From Rhodopirellula baltica (GTDB taxonomy: Bacteria > Planctomycetota > Planctomycetia > Pirellulales > Pirellulaceae): a stretch of 64,000 bases of DNA. Position numbers and translations under genes: made by a program. The DNA is taken from positions 1 to 64,000 of the forward strand of contig PPHI01000038.1 of assembly GCA_002901265.1 (NCBI GenBank), read 5' to 3'. A model generated the notes under the pieces. The model did not search any database. It saw only the letters and a program-made list of their open reading frames with translations, and had not been told where the DNA came from. Shown here one piece after another: positions 27,141-35,813 of the stretch; position 1 is the first letter of the stretch, and each line of letters opens with the position of its first letter.

Positions 27141-28042
27141 GACGCCGAATTGCGAGTTTGGTCGCTCAGGAAAGTCTCGATCGCGTCCAAAACCTCCAGC
27201 GGCGCATCTTCGATCACATAGTGCCCGGCATCGGCAATCTCGACGCTTCGTGCGTTCGGCCAAGCTTTTTCAAATCGACGCAAGCATTCCGGACGGAAAC
27301 ACCAGTCTTTCATTCCCCAGACCAATAGCGACGGCAGATGCGCCAGCGATGGCAGCGCGTTTTCCAAATCCAGCAATGTCTGGTACGTCGGATCCGATGG
27401 CTTCATCGGGATATCACGAACGAACGCGTCGATCGCGACACGGTTTTTCCAACTGTCGTATGGCTTCAGCAAACCGGCAGTGACTTCGGGGGACAAATGA
27501 TTGCGATCCATTGCCATCGTGATCGCGGCACGGGCGAACAAGTTCAGCCCACGAACGCCAAGCGTCCCCAGCACTGGAATCCGACAAGCCGCGATTCGCC
27601 ACGGCACGTAAGGCGGCGGAAACGCACCGGTGTTGAGCAACGTGATCGCGGAGAATCGCTCGCGGCATTTCAGCAGGGCTCCCAAACCGATCGCACCACC
27701 CCAGTCGTGCGCGAGCAGCATGACATTTTTCAGGTCCAGGTGTTCGATCAGGTCAGCCAAATTCTGCTGGTGATCAGCCAACTGATACGAGAACGCACCG
27801 CGCGGCGGCTTATCACTTTCACCGCATCCGATGTGGTCGACCGCCACGACACGATACCGACCGGCAAATCGGTGGAAAACGTTGCGGTAGTAGTAGCTCC
27901 ACGTCGGGTTTCCGTGCACGCACAAGATCGTACGCCCGCCGGATCCGGGGGATTGGGAACCCTGATCGCGGTAGGCCAGCGAGTGGTTTCCGACGGTGAA
28001 TCGCGAAACGGGAACGTCAAATTGGTGAGTCAACTGTTGCAT
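27137..28042 (-). CDS. alpha/beta hydrolase, haloalkane dehalogenase/OleB-like
   Basis: A 301-aa hydrolase with an aspartate nucleophile. HGNPTW (43-48) forms the oxyanion hole, VDHIGCGESDKP follows, the nucleophile Asp113 sits in AHDWGGAIG, and the general base is in DAGHYVIED. WGMKDWCF and DIPMKPSDPTY are typical of the HLD-III branch, which includes OleB, the beta-lactone decarboxylase of long-chain olefin synthesis. No oleA, oleC or oleD is in the window, so the OleB role is only a possibility. No signal peptide. First gene of the operon with the CitG-like and pterin-synthase-like genes. Confidence 0.85.
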   Translation of the reverse strand: MQQLTHQFDVPVSRFTVGNHSLAYRDQGSQSPGSGGRTILCVHGNPTWSYYYRNVFHRFAGRYRVVAVDHIGCGESDKPPRGAFSYQLADHQQNLADLIEHLDLKNVMLLAHDWGGAIGLGALLKCRERFSAITLLNTGAFPPPYVPWRIAACRIPVLGTLGVRGLNLFARAAITMAMDRNHLSPEVTAGLLKPYDSWKNRVAIDAFVRDIPMKPSDPTYQTLLDLENALPSLAHLPSLLVWGMKDWCFRPECLRRFEKAWPNARSVEIADAGHYVIEDAPLEVLDAIETFLSDQTRNSAS

Positions 28043-28156
28043 GGGGCGTAGTGTTGCCGGTTTCTCGCTGATCGGGAAGTCGACAAGGCCACGGCATTCC
28101 GTACATTACAGGCTTTCACGAACCAAAAACGCTGAAATCAACACGCCGGCGAAGCC

Positions 28157-28864
28157 TTGAAGCTCCTCTCTGCCAGTATCCGAAAGCTGTTTCGCGAAGA
28201 TTTTTCTGGCGAAGCCCCGATCCTGGTCGATCGTTCGAAGTTACACCAAGAGGCGAAGCGCTGGCAGGAGTTGATCGCGAAAATCGATGGCTGCAAACTG
28301 ACCAAACACCCCGGCGATCGGGACACACGGTCCCACACGCTCTGTCGGTTTGGGATTCCGGAACCAGATTCCGATGCCACGTACTATCGCAACGACGAGC
28401 TTCGCTTGGAATACGACGACGAGCGGCGTCTGACACTGAAGTCGTACGACTATCCGAACCCGCCGCACACCGCCGTGGTCAGCGACCTTGACGAAATCAA
28501 AACGTTCGTCCGCCATGTGCTGGAGCGGTACGCCAAAAAGGCGGCTGCGGCGAAGAAACGCGAAAAGGTCCGGCTGTTCAAATCGAAAGCGATCATTGCC
28601 CAGGTGCGGAAACTGGCCAAGGAAGAACAATTCGACTTTGCGACGACCAATGACACTGTCAAACTGAAACTGTACGTGAAGCTCGCCCCGCACGAGATGA
28701 TCGAAATCCACGTGCCGTTCAAGCAATTTGAAAAGGTTCTGCCAAAGCTTCGGTCGACGATCCTGAACCTACGCGAACTCTATTCGGAAGGCTTGCGTTT
28801 CAAGATGCAGCCGACGACTCGGTTTCCCTGGAATCTCTCCTGGGTCGAACACCACACTCTGTAG
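28157..28864 (+). CDS. conserved hypothetical protein
   Basis: A 235-aa charged, soluble protein (TTG start). It has an N-terminal patterned half (DRSKLHQEAKRWQELI, then CRFGIPEPDSDATYY), a Lys/Ala-rich helix near 125-140 (YAKKAAAAKKREKVRLF) and a C-terminal half of alternating charged strands (KLKLYVKLAPHEMIEIHVPF). I do not recognise the family. It lies 65 bp upstream of the MoxR-like gene on the same strand, so it may belong to that operon. The start codon is uncertain. Confidence 0.7.
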   Translation: MKLLSASIRKLFREDFSGEAPILVDRSKLHQEAKRWQELIAKIDGCKLTKHPGDRDTRSHTLCRFGIPEPDSDATYYRNDELRLEYDDERRLTLKSYDYPNPPHTAVVSDLDEIKTFVRHVLERYAKKAAAAKKREKVRLFKSKAIIAQVRKLAKEEQFDFATTNDTVKLKLYVKLAPHEMIEIHVPFKQFEKVLPKLRSTILNLRELYSEGLRFKMQPTTRFPWNLSWVEHHTL

Positions 28865-28929
28865 AAACAAACGCTGGACGCAGCCGAAAATCGCAGTGCC
28901 AGCCAGCCTGATTGACGAAGGAATCCACA

Positions 28930-30030
28930 TTGGCCGTACGAGTCGACGCGAACGAATTGTTGGAGTTGCTGGAACTGACACCAGCAAGTCAGAACGTGAT
29001 GCTGGTCGGGCGCCACGGGATCGGTAAAAGCCAAATCATTACCGAGTACTACGCCAAACGTGGTATGCAGGTGATCTCGTTCTTTCTAGGGCAAATGAGC
29101 GACCCCGGTGACTTGATCGGGTTGTTGCACAAAGACGAAGCGACTGGACGAAGCGAATTCCTGCCGCCGTATTGGTGGCCCGAAGACGACCAGCCGATCA
29201 CGCTGTTCCTTGACGAATTGAACCGCGCTCGCCCAGAGATTCTGCAAGCGGTGATGGAGCTGGCGCTCAACAAAACACTCGCCGGCAAACGCTTGCCCGA
29301 AGGCAGTGTGATTGTGTCGGCGGTCAACGATGGTGACGAATACCAACTCACCGACTTGGATCCCGCACTGATCTCGCGGTTCAACCTCTACGAATTTGCG
29401 CCAACAGTTGAAGACTGGCTGCTGTGGGCAGAACGCACCGGCGTCGATCACCGCATCACGCACTTCATCCAGCAGCAACCGCATTTCCTCGATTCTGTCC
29501 TAGCGGGTTCCGGGGCTTCCAATTCGCCTCCGGAAAGCGATACGGGGTTAAACAAGACGCCCGACCGCCGTGCATGGAATCGCGTCAGTGACTTCATCCG
29601 TCCGATCGATCAGTTGCAAGACAAACACATCAAATTGGTCGCCGGAATCGTCGGTTCGGCGGCCGCGTCTGCGTTCCGCCGCAGTTTGGCAACCCAGCTA
29701 GCTGTCAGCCCACCGGACGTTCTGTTTGACCTTTCCAAGCACCGCAAAACACTCAACAAGATGACGCTGGCGGAATTGCTGACGTTAAACGAACAGATTC
29801 TGATCTGGCTTGCTGGTGAAAAGTGCCCGACGGACAAAGAAGATGATGCGCGGAAGGGATTGCTCGGTTACCTCAAGCTACTTCGTCGACGAAAGCTTGA
29901 CGAAGCTGTCGCGCACTGGGTCGCGACACTGGAGAAACCGAAGTTTGAATCCGTGATGGGCTTTGTGTCCGAGTCGCTGGAGTTGACAGAATTGCTGACC
30001 AGCTACATGGAAGGCATCCGCGTCGAGTAG
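28930..30030 (+). CDS. MoxR-type AAA+ ATPase
   Basis: A 366-aa ATPase. Walker A is GRHGIGKS, followed by the family pair LGQMSDPGDLIGL, Walker B LFLDELNRA, sensor 1 VSAVNDGDEYQL and the Arg-finger region DPALISRFNLYEF. The C-terminal 150 residues are helical. MoxR ATPases work with VWA-domain proteins as chaperones that insert or remodel metal centres and complexes; the next gene is such a VWA protein 14 bp away. I use the TTG at 28930 because GAAGGA stands 7 nt upstream; a TTG at 28912 is possible. Confidence 0.88.
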   Translation: MAVRVDANELLELLELTPASQNVMLVGRHGIGKSQIITEYYAKRGMQVISFFLGQMSDPGDLIGLLHKDEATGRSEFLPPYWWPEDDQPITLFLDELNRARPEILQAVMELALNKTLAGKRLPEGSVIVSAVNDGDEYQLTDLDPALISRFNLYEFAPTVEDWLLWAERTGVDHRITHFIQQQPHFLDSVLAGSGASNSPPESDTGLNKTPDRRAWNRVSDFIRPIDQLQDKHIKLVAGIVGSAAASAFRRSLATQLAVSPPDVLFDLSKHRKTLNKMTLAELLTLNEQILIWLAGEKCPTDKEDDARKGLLGYLKLLRRRKLDEAVAHWVATLEKPKFESVMGFVSESLELTELLTSYMEGIRVE

Positions 30031-30043
30031 GCACGTAGACTCC

Positions 30044-31405
30044 ATGGCCGCAAAAAAGTCCAGTCGCTTTAACCAACTCTCGCCACGTGAGCGGATCACG
30101 CAGGTCGCTGAAACTTGGTTTCTGACCGAGCCGCTGCTGTTTGCCGCATGGACAATGCACGACGTCGTCGCGCAGCCGGCAATCGAAACGATCCGTGTGG
30201 CACGAGGCCGCGTGGAGTTCAACCCGACGTTCATCGCTTCACTCCGGCGTGATCAACTTCGCGACGTGCTGTCGTTCGAAGCGATGCGAATCCTGCTCGG
30301 CCATCCCTACGACCGACGCAAGCCAGAAGCCGAGTTGTCGTACATGGCAAGCAACCTGACCGTGCAAGAATGCTTGCGGACTGGTTTGCCAGTTCCGCGT
30401 GCTCGCGAGGTTTTCTCTGACGACGCGTTTGATGACCAGTATTTTGAATTTTACTACCGCGAGTTGTCTGAGCGATCTCAACAGGATCCTCCCGAAGATC
30501 CCGGTAAATCTGCATCTGACGCCCGCGACGAACCGAACGCGAATGAATCGCAAAACGATGCGTCAAACGAAGAGGATGGTGGTGCTGACGATGAAAGTTC
30601 AGCCGTCGACGAATCACTAGCCGAGTCTTCTGACGAAACGGACGATGCACCCGATTCATCCGCCCCAACGCCGGCACCGGCCCCCTCGAGCTTGGATGCG
30701 TATGCCGATCCGCAAGCAGTTGGTGTCGAAAACACACTGGAGTGGGACAGTGACGAACTGCTCCAAGATGAAATCCACACGGCAGTCCGCGAAGCAGCCG
30801 AACACAACGGCTGGGGGTCAATTGCGGGATCGGCAAAAGAGCAGCTTCTTGCGACGCTGAATCCAAAGCTGAACTATCGCGCTGTGCTACGTCAGTTCCG
30901 TCAAAGTGTGTTGGCCGTACAACGAAGACTGACACGGATGAAGCCAAGCCGGCGATACGGTTTCGCACAGATGGGAAGTCGCTACGACTTTACGACAAAG
31001 CTGTTGTTCGCCGTTGACGTTTCAGGCTCCATGAACCACAGCGATTTGCAAGCCGGATTCTCGGTCGTTAGCAATTTCTTTCGCTACGGTGTCGAATCGG
31101 TCGACGTGATTTGGTTTGACGTCCAGATCCAATCCGAAGTCATGACGCTGAAACGAGCCAAACGCGACTTCGTCGTTACAGGTCGCGGCGGGACCGAGTT
31201 TCAACCCGTCATCGATTTTATCGACGAACATCGCCAGTACGACGGGCTGATCATCTTTACTGATGGCTATGCGGCAGTGCCACGACTGCCACAGAATCGA
31301 CGCACACGGATCCTGTGGCTTTTCAAAGACGAATCGACCTTCAATCAGATGGATCCACAGCTTGCCAAACTTGGCAAAGCCGCGTTTCTTCGAAGCAACC
31401 GCTAG
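30044..31405 (+). CDS. VWA-like metallopeptidase-fold protein (DUF2201 type)
   Basis: A 453-aa cytoplasmic protein, partner of the MoxR ATPase just before it. The N-terminal domain (1-130) matches the DUF2201_N/VWA-like pattern (FEAMRILLGHPYDRR, SNLTVQECLRTGLP). Residues about 145-215 are highly acidic and serine-rich, probably disordered. The C-terminal VWA domain has a MIDAS motif AVDVSGSMNHS and the later GRGGTEFQPVIDF and IIFTDGYA. This ATPase-VWA pairing is widespread in bacteria; the client is not known. No membrane segment. Confidence 0.88.
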   Translation: MAAKKSSRFNQLSPRERITQVAETWFLTEPLLFAAWTMHDVVAQPAIETIRVARGRVEFNPTFIASLRRDQLRDVLSFEAMRILLGHPYDRRKPEAELSYMASNLTVQECLRTGLPVPRAREVFSDDAFDDQYFEFYYRELSERSQQDPPEDPGKSASDARDEPNANESQNDASNEEDGGADDESSAVDESLAESSDETDDAPDSSAPTPAPAPSSLDAYADPQAVGVENTLEWDSDELLQDEIHTAVREAAEHNGWGSIAGSAKEQLLATLNPKLNYRAVLRQFRQSVLAVQRRLTRMKPSRRYGFAQMGSRYDFTTKLLFAVDVSGSMNHSDLQAGFSVVSNFFRYGVESVDVIWFDVQIQSEVMTLKRAKRDFVVTGRGGTEFQPVIDFIDEHRQYDGLIIFTDGYAAVPRLPQNRRTRILWLFKDESTFNQMDPQLAKLGKAAFLRSNR

Positions 31406-31435
31406 CGGCCCGTTAGCGTTCGCAACAGGGTGCTG

Positions 31436-32443
31436 TTAGCCTTCGCAACATGGGGCGGGCGTGCGAGGATTGAACGCCACCGTTGTCGTTGACTCGTTGC
31501 CGGACATAGCGCGCTCGGCTTCCTCGATCGCAGCGTCCGCGTCATCCGCATTGGCGGTTTGTGGATTGCGAACAAATAGAAAGATCGCGACGCCAACCCA
31601 TACGAACGCAAATCCGATCATCCGTTGAACGCTGACAGTTTCGCCGAAGTACGCGACACCACAGATAAATTGCAACGTTGGGCCGACGTATTGCAACACG
31701 CCGATCACCGACAGTGGAACTCGCTGAGTCGCTGCCGAAAAGAGCGCGAGCGGAATCAACGTGAACATGCCGCCAAGCATCAACAGCGCGTCTACTTTCC
31801 AGTTGTGAACCGAAAATGCCGCTTCGCCCGTCGACTGCAACCATCCTAAGTAGATGATCGTCGGGATGATCAGTACCGCGGTTTCGATCAGCAAGCCATA
31901 CATCACGTCCAGCTGAGCCTTCTTTTTCAGCAGCGCGTAACCGGCGAACGAAGACGCCATGAACAAAGAAACCCAGGGAAATTCTCCCGTTCCGATCGCC
32001 ATCACGGCCACGCCGACGGTTGCAAACCCGATCGCTACCCACCGCGAGGCCCGGAGGGTCTCCCCTAGCACTAGGACGCCCAACAGAACATTGAACAGCG
32101 GGTTGATGTAATAGCCGAGCGACGATAGCAGCACGCGATCGTGGGTGACCGCCCACAGAAATGCCAACCAGTTGATTGCGATCAAGATTGCCGAGCCTGC
32201 GTAGAGTGCCAACGTTTTCCGATTGAAAACCGTCTTGAGCAGCTTTTTCCGCAGGTCCTGATGAAGCGTGTAAAAGCGGGCGGCGGCGATCAGCAGCGAG
32301 AACGCGAACGCCCAGGCGATTCGATGACACACCAGTTCCAACGCGGGGGTCCCCCGCAGGAAGCTCCAAAAGATCGGGAACACGCCCCAAATGGTGTTGG
32401 CGATGATCGCGAAGGCGAAGCCAAGCTGGGTGGAATTAAACAT
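31436..32443 (-). CDS. rarD: RarD-type EamA family transporter
   Basis: A 335-aa inner-membrane protein with about ten TM helices in two EamA repeats. The RarD branch shows in the start (FAFAIIANTIWGVFPIFW), in LVCHRIAWAF, INWLAFLWAV and in the motif LGYYINPLFNVLLG; the second repeat has LQYVGPTLQFICGVAYFGE. RarD proteins were named for chloramphenicol sensitivity and probably move small metabolites. The tail after residue 290 is cytoplasmic and acidic. ATG at 32443 starts directly before the first helix. It sits between two VWA operons on the opposite strand. Confidence 0.92.
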   Translation of the reverse strand: MFNSTQLGFAFAIIANTIWGVFPIFWSFLRGTPALELVCHRIAWAFAFSLLIAAARFYTLHQDLRKKLLKTVFNRKTLALYAGSAILIAINWLAFLWAVTHDRVLLSSLGYYINPLFNVLLGVLVLGETLRASRWVAIGFATVGVAVMAIGTGEFPWVSLFMASSFAGYALLKKKAQLDVMYGLLIETAVLIIPTIIYLGWLQSTGEAAFSVHNWKVDALLMLGGMFTLIPLALFSAATQRVPLSVIGVLQYVGPTLQFICGVAYFGETVSVQRMIGFAFVWVGVAIFLFVRNPQTANADDADAAIEEAERAMSGNESTTTVAFNPRTPAPCCEG

Positions 32444-32634
32444 GCAATCTCCCCATCGGATGGGGGCAATCGTGGTCAAGGGAAAGGGAAACTTGCTTAC
32501 AATAGCCTGGATACAATGGGATGATTAAACGTCGTTTAACTACGCCAGCCGTTTGGCAGACACATCAAAGTTTTGCCGACGTGATCTCTCCCAACGTCCC
32601 ACCCCGCTTCAAACGTCGTTGACTTTTTTCGCCA

Positions 32635-33543
32635 ATGCGAATCTTGGACTTTGTCAAACCGAAAGAACTGGCTCGGGTCGCGAGACTTCAAATGCTTGCC
32701 CGAGAAGTTGTGGAGGGCTATTGCACTGGCAGACACCGTTCACCCCACAAAGGGTTCAGTGTCGAATTCAAAGAACACCGCCAATACGTTCAAGGCGACG
32801 AGCTGAAGAACATCGACTGGAAGGTCTTTGCAAAAAGTGACCGACTGTTCATCCGCCAATACGAAGAAGAAACCAATCTCCGTTGCAGCATCTTGGTCGA
32901 TCAAAGCGGATCGATGGAATACGGCGGAACACGAAGTGTCGAGGGTTTAACCAAACGCGAATATGCGGTCCGACTTTCTGCCGCTATCGCATACTTTTTA
33001 TTGGGCCAGCAAGACCCTGTCGGGTTGATCACCTTCGATAACGAAATCCGCAACCAAGTCCCACTACGCAGTCGCCCGTCACACCTTCGCGCGATCTTAA
33101 CCGCACTGCTGTCGAACCATGATCGCCGCGAAACTGATTTGGGAAATGTTTTTCGCAAAGTGATCACCAAGCTCGGCAAACGCGGGCTGGTCGTGATCCT
33201 GTCAGATTCGATGGGCGACATCGAGTCGTTGTCTCGCTCACTTGCCCAAATGCGTGCCGCCCGCCACGAAGTCATCTTCTTCCAAATCTTGGATCCGGAC
33301 GAAGTTGACTTCCCGTTCACCGGACGAGTTCAATTCAAGGACCTCGAACTGGCTGCGCCCGAACAGATGGTTGATGCCCGTGTGCTCGGTGATGCCTACC
33401 GACAACGACTTCTGCAACACAACGATGACTTGAAGGAAGCGTGTCGCCGTAGTCGCGTTGACCTCGTTCAGGTGACGACGGACCAGCCTTTTGTTGATGT
33501 CTTGCACGAGTACGTTGCCGCTCGGCGGAGGCTGACGCGATGA
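32635..33543 (+). CDS. DUF58 domain protein
   Basis: A 302-aa soluble DUF58 protein, first gene of a 13-kb operon. The family signature GDELKNIDWKVFAKSDRLF lies at about 48-66, followed by a VWA-like strand with ILVDQSGSM, and late in the chain DSMGDIESL and EVIFFQILDPDE. DUF58 proteins go with MoxR ATPases and BatA/BatB-like VWA membrane proteins; here the MoxR gene is missing from the operon, though one lies 3.7 kb upstream. The end overlaps the next start as ATGA. Confidence 0.93.
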   Translation: MRILDFVKPKELARVARLQMLAREVVEGYCTGRHRSPHKGFSVEFKEHRQYVQGDELKNIDWKVFAKSDRLFIRQYEEETNLRCSILVDQSGSMEYGGTRSVEGLTKREYAVRLSAAIAYFLLGQQDPVGLITFDNEIRNQVPLRSRPSHLRAILTALLSNHDRRETDLGNVFRKVITKLGKRGLVVILSDSMGDIESLSRSLAQMRAARHEVIFFQILDPDEVDFPFTGRVQFKDLELAAPEQMVDARVLGDAYRQRLLQHNDDLKEACRRSRVDLVQVTTDQPFVDVLHEYVAARRRLTR

Positions 33544-35813
33544 ACTTGCTCAACGGAGTCTTAGCGTTCGGAGCGTTGGCATTCTCCATTCCGCTTGTCA
33601 TCCACCTGTTCTTTCGCAGTCGTTTCCAGACGATTGACTGGGGCGCGATGCATTTGCTTCAAGCGGTCGTGCAGGTAAATCGCCGGAGGATGCAACTCGC
33701 CAATCTGCTCTTGCTTTTGCTGCGTTGCCTGATTCCTGTCATCCTCGCATTCTGCCTCGCCCGTCCCGTTTGGACTGGGCTCAAGGCGGTCGCCGGTGAC
33801 ACCCCAAAAACGTTGATTATCGCAATCGACGATTCACGCAGCATGTCCTTGACACCACAGGGTCAGCCTTCGCTGTTAGAGCAAGCAAAAGAACAACTAC
33901 GATCGGTTCTGGGCGAACTTTCACGCCGCGACGAAGTGATCCTTGTTCGATCTTCGCGTGTCGCCTCGGTCCCGTCGAAGATGGGCGTTTCCGAAGCATT
34001 GACCAAGTTGCGAAAACTCTCACCCGAAGGCGGCCCTACGACGATCGGGCAGTTGCTTGAGGCCGCCGTGGTTGCCGCTCAAGATGCGACTCACCGCAGG
34101 CGGCAAATTGTTCTCCTCAGCGACTTTCAAGAATGCATCATCGATGCAACAAGCCTGGAAACGGCGCAGCGAGTCGCTGATGAAACCAAGGTGCTCGCCG
34201 GTCAGGGCGTCGAAACGTACTTTGACTTCATCGATCTCCAACCGGACTGGGACGCGATCAACAACGTCTCCGTCGATTCGGTCTCTGTCCAATCACCCGT
34301 CGTCGTCCGCCAACGCGCCGGTGTTTACGAAGCAACCATCCGCAACAGCGGTGAAGCGGCAGCAAACGATGTGCGACTTGTCTGGTCAATCGATGGTCAA
34401 TCGTTGGACCCACGAACCATCTCGGTTGACGCCAAAAGTGTCGTTACAAATCGTCTGACTCAAACGATCGATGATCCTGGCCAGCACCTTGTCACCGCAA
34501 TGATCGATCGATCTGACATGCTGATCGAAGACAATCATCGTGGGGTGGTCGTTGATGTAATGTCCGCCGTCAACGTTTTGTTGGTCGACGGAAAACCAAG
34601 TTCACGACCGCTCGGTGGACAGGCTGATTTTCTGGCGATCGCGTTGAGCCCCTTCGCTTTCGGCGGCGATGACCGACCAGACCCGGTAAAGTCGTCGGTC
34701 GTTACGGTCGACCAGATGCCAGCGTCAATCAGCGAGGACGCGCCACGCGTCGTCATCCTCGCCGATGTTCCCGCTTTGCAACCGGAACAACGTTCGACAC
34801 TTGTCGACTTCGTTAATCAAGGCGGCGCATTGGTGGTGTTCGATGGGCCAGACGTCGATATCGAAACCTACAATGCGACTTGGCAAGCCGACGGGCAGTC
34901 ACTCTCGTTTCCGGCGGTGCTCGGAACCGTCAACCAAACCGCTCAGGAGGATTCCGATCAAGGCCTCGATAGCGCCAAACTTTCATTCAGCATCGATCGA
35001 CCCAACCCGCAGTACGACCCTTGGAAAGTGATCGCCAACGGTAACGGCAATCCATTTTCCGACGTCACACTCAATGCTTATCGCCGATTGTCGTTCGACA
35101 AAACTCTGTCACCGGAAGCCCAATCGGCAAAACGAGTGTTGATGCAGACGACGGCGGGCGACTTACTCGCTGTCGCCGCTCCCGTCGGTGAAGGCACGAT
35201 CGTCCAGTTCGCTTTTACGGCAAACGACGCTTGGAGCAACTTACCGTTGCGTCCCGTGTTCCTTCCAATGGTCAGTCAAATGGTCCTCGACCTAGCAGGA
35301 AAACGCGAGCAATGGGATATCCCCGTGGGTCAGCCTCTTGTGCTGGATTCGAGCGATTTTGAAGCGACCGACTTGGAAGCCAGCGACAACTCGATTCGCT
35401 GGTCGGTGACGTTGCCTGATGGTGAGGTGGCCCAAGCAATGCCGAGTGGTGACGAAGTGCTTCGTTTCACGGACACGTACCAAGAAGGCTTGTATACGAT
35501 TGCCCGCCGGTCAGCGATGGATAATCAAACCGCTGCCAAGAGCGTACCTTCCGTCGTCCGCTTGGTCTCTGTCGACGCAAATGAATCCTCGCTGCGTGGA
35601 GCCGGACAGCAGCAAATCGACCGCTTGCGCGAGTCTCTACAAGCGTCGCTTTTCGACGACGCCTCTGGACTGAATGCGGCCGATCGCACACGGCAATTTG
35701 GTCGGGAAATCTGGCGTTGGCTGTGGTGTGTGCTGCTCGTCGCATTAGTCGCTGAACTCTGGCTGCAACAAAATGTTCTCGCGAAACGACGAGTTCAAGG
35801 AGGGATCCGATGA
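33540..35813 (+). CDS. BatA-like membrane protein with VWA domain
   Basis: A 757-aa membrane protein. Residues 1-80 match the BatA N-terminal domain: TM1 FGALAFSIPLVIHLFF, the RRRMQ linker and TM2 (LLRCLIPVILAFCLARPVW). A VWA domain follows with IIAIDDSRSMSLT and the later VLLSDFQECIID. Then come beta-sandwich repeats (SVQSPVVVRQRAGVYEATI), a GATase/Rossmann-like segment around 360-470 (VVILADVPALQPEQ) and a last TM helix near 735 (WLWCVLLVALVAELWLQQN). Most of the protein is therefore periplasmic. ATGA overlaps join it to the genes on both sides. Role inferred from family: scaffold in a MoxR/VWA envelope complex. Confidence 0.9.
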   Translation: MNLLNGVLAFGALAFSIPLVIHLFFRSRFQTIDWGAMHLLQAVVQVNRRRMQLANLLLLLLRCLIPVILAFCLARPVWTGLKAVAGDTPKTLIIAIDDSRSMSLTPQGQPSLLEQAKEQLRSVLGELSRRDEVILVRSSRVASVPSKMGVSEALTKLRKLSPEGGPTTIGQLLEAAVVAAQDATHRRRQIVLLSDFQECIIDATSLETAQRVADETKVLAGQGVETYFDFIDLQPDWDAINNVSVDSVSVQSPVVVRQRAGVYEATIRNSGEAAANDVRLVWSIDGQSLDPRTISVDAKSVVTNRLTQTIDDPGQHLVTAMIDRSDMLIEDNHRGVVVDVMSAVNVLLVDGKPSSRPLGGQADFLAIALSPFAFGGDDRPDPVKSSVVTVDQMPASISEDAPRVVILADVPALQPEQRSTLVDFVNQGGALVVFDGPDVDIETYNATWQADGQSLSFPAVLGTVNQTAQEDSDQGLDSAKLSFSIDRPNPQYDPWKVIANGNGNPFSDVTLNAYRRLSFDKTLSPEAQSAKRVLMQTTAGDLLAVAAPVGEGTIVQFAFTANDAWSNLPLRPVFLPMVSQMVLDLAGKREQWDIPVGQPLVLDSSDFEATDLEASDNSIRWSVTLPDGEVAQAMPSGDEVLRFTDTYQEGLYTIARRSAMDNQTAAKSVPSVVRLVSVDANESSLRGAGQQQIDRLRESLQASLFDDASGLNAADRTRQFGREIWRWLWCVLLVALVAELWLQQNVLAKRRVQGGIR

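Noticed and set aside
27137-28042. Naming the alpha/beta hydrolase oleB
   Set aside because: Motifs fit, but oleA, oleC and oleD are absent from the window and the operon partners belong to another pathway, so I leave the symbol empty.
31542-32390. 282-codon minus-strand frame overlapping rarD
   Set aside because: Same strand but another frame of a clear ten-helix RarD protein; the translation is Arg-rich and has no pattern.
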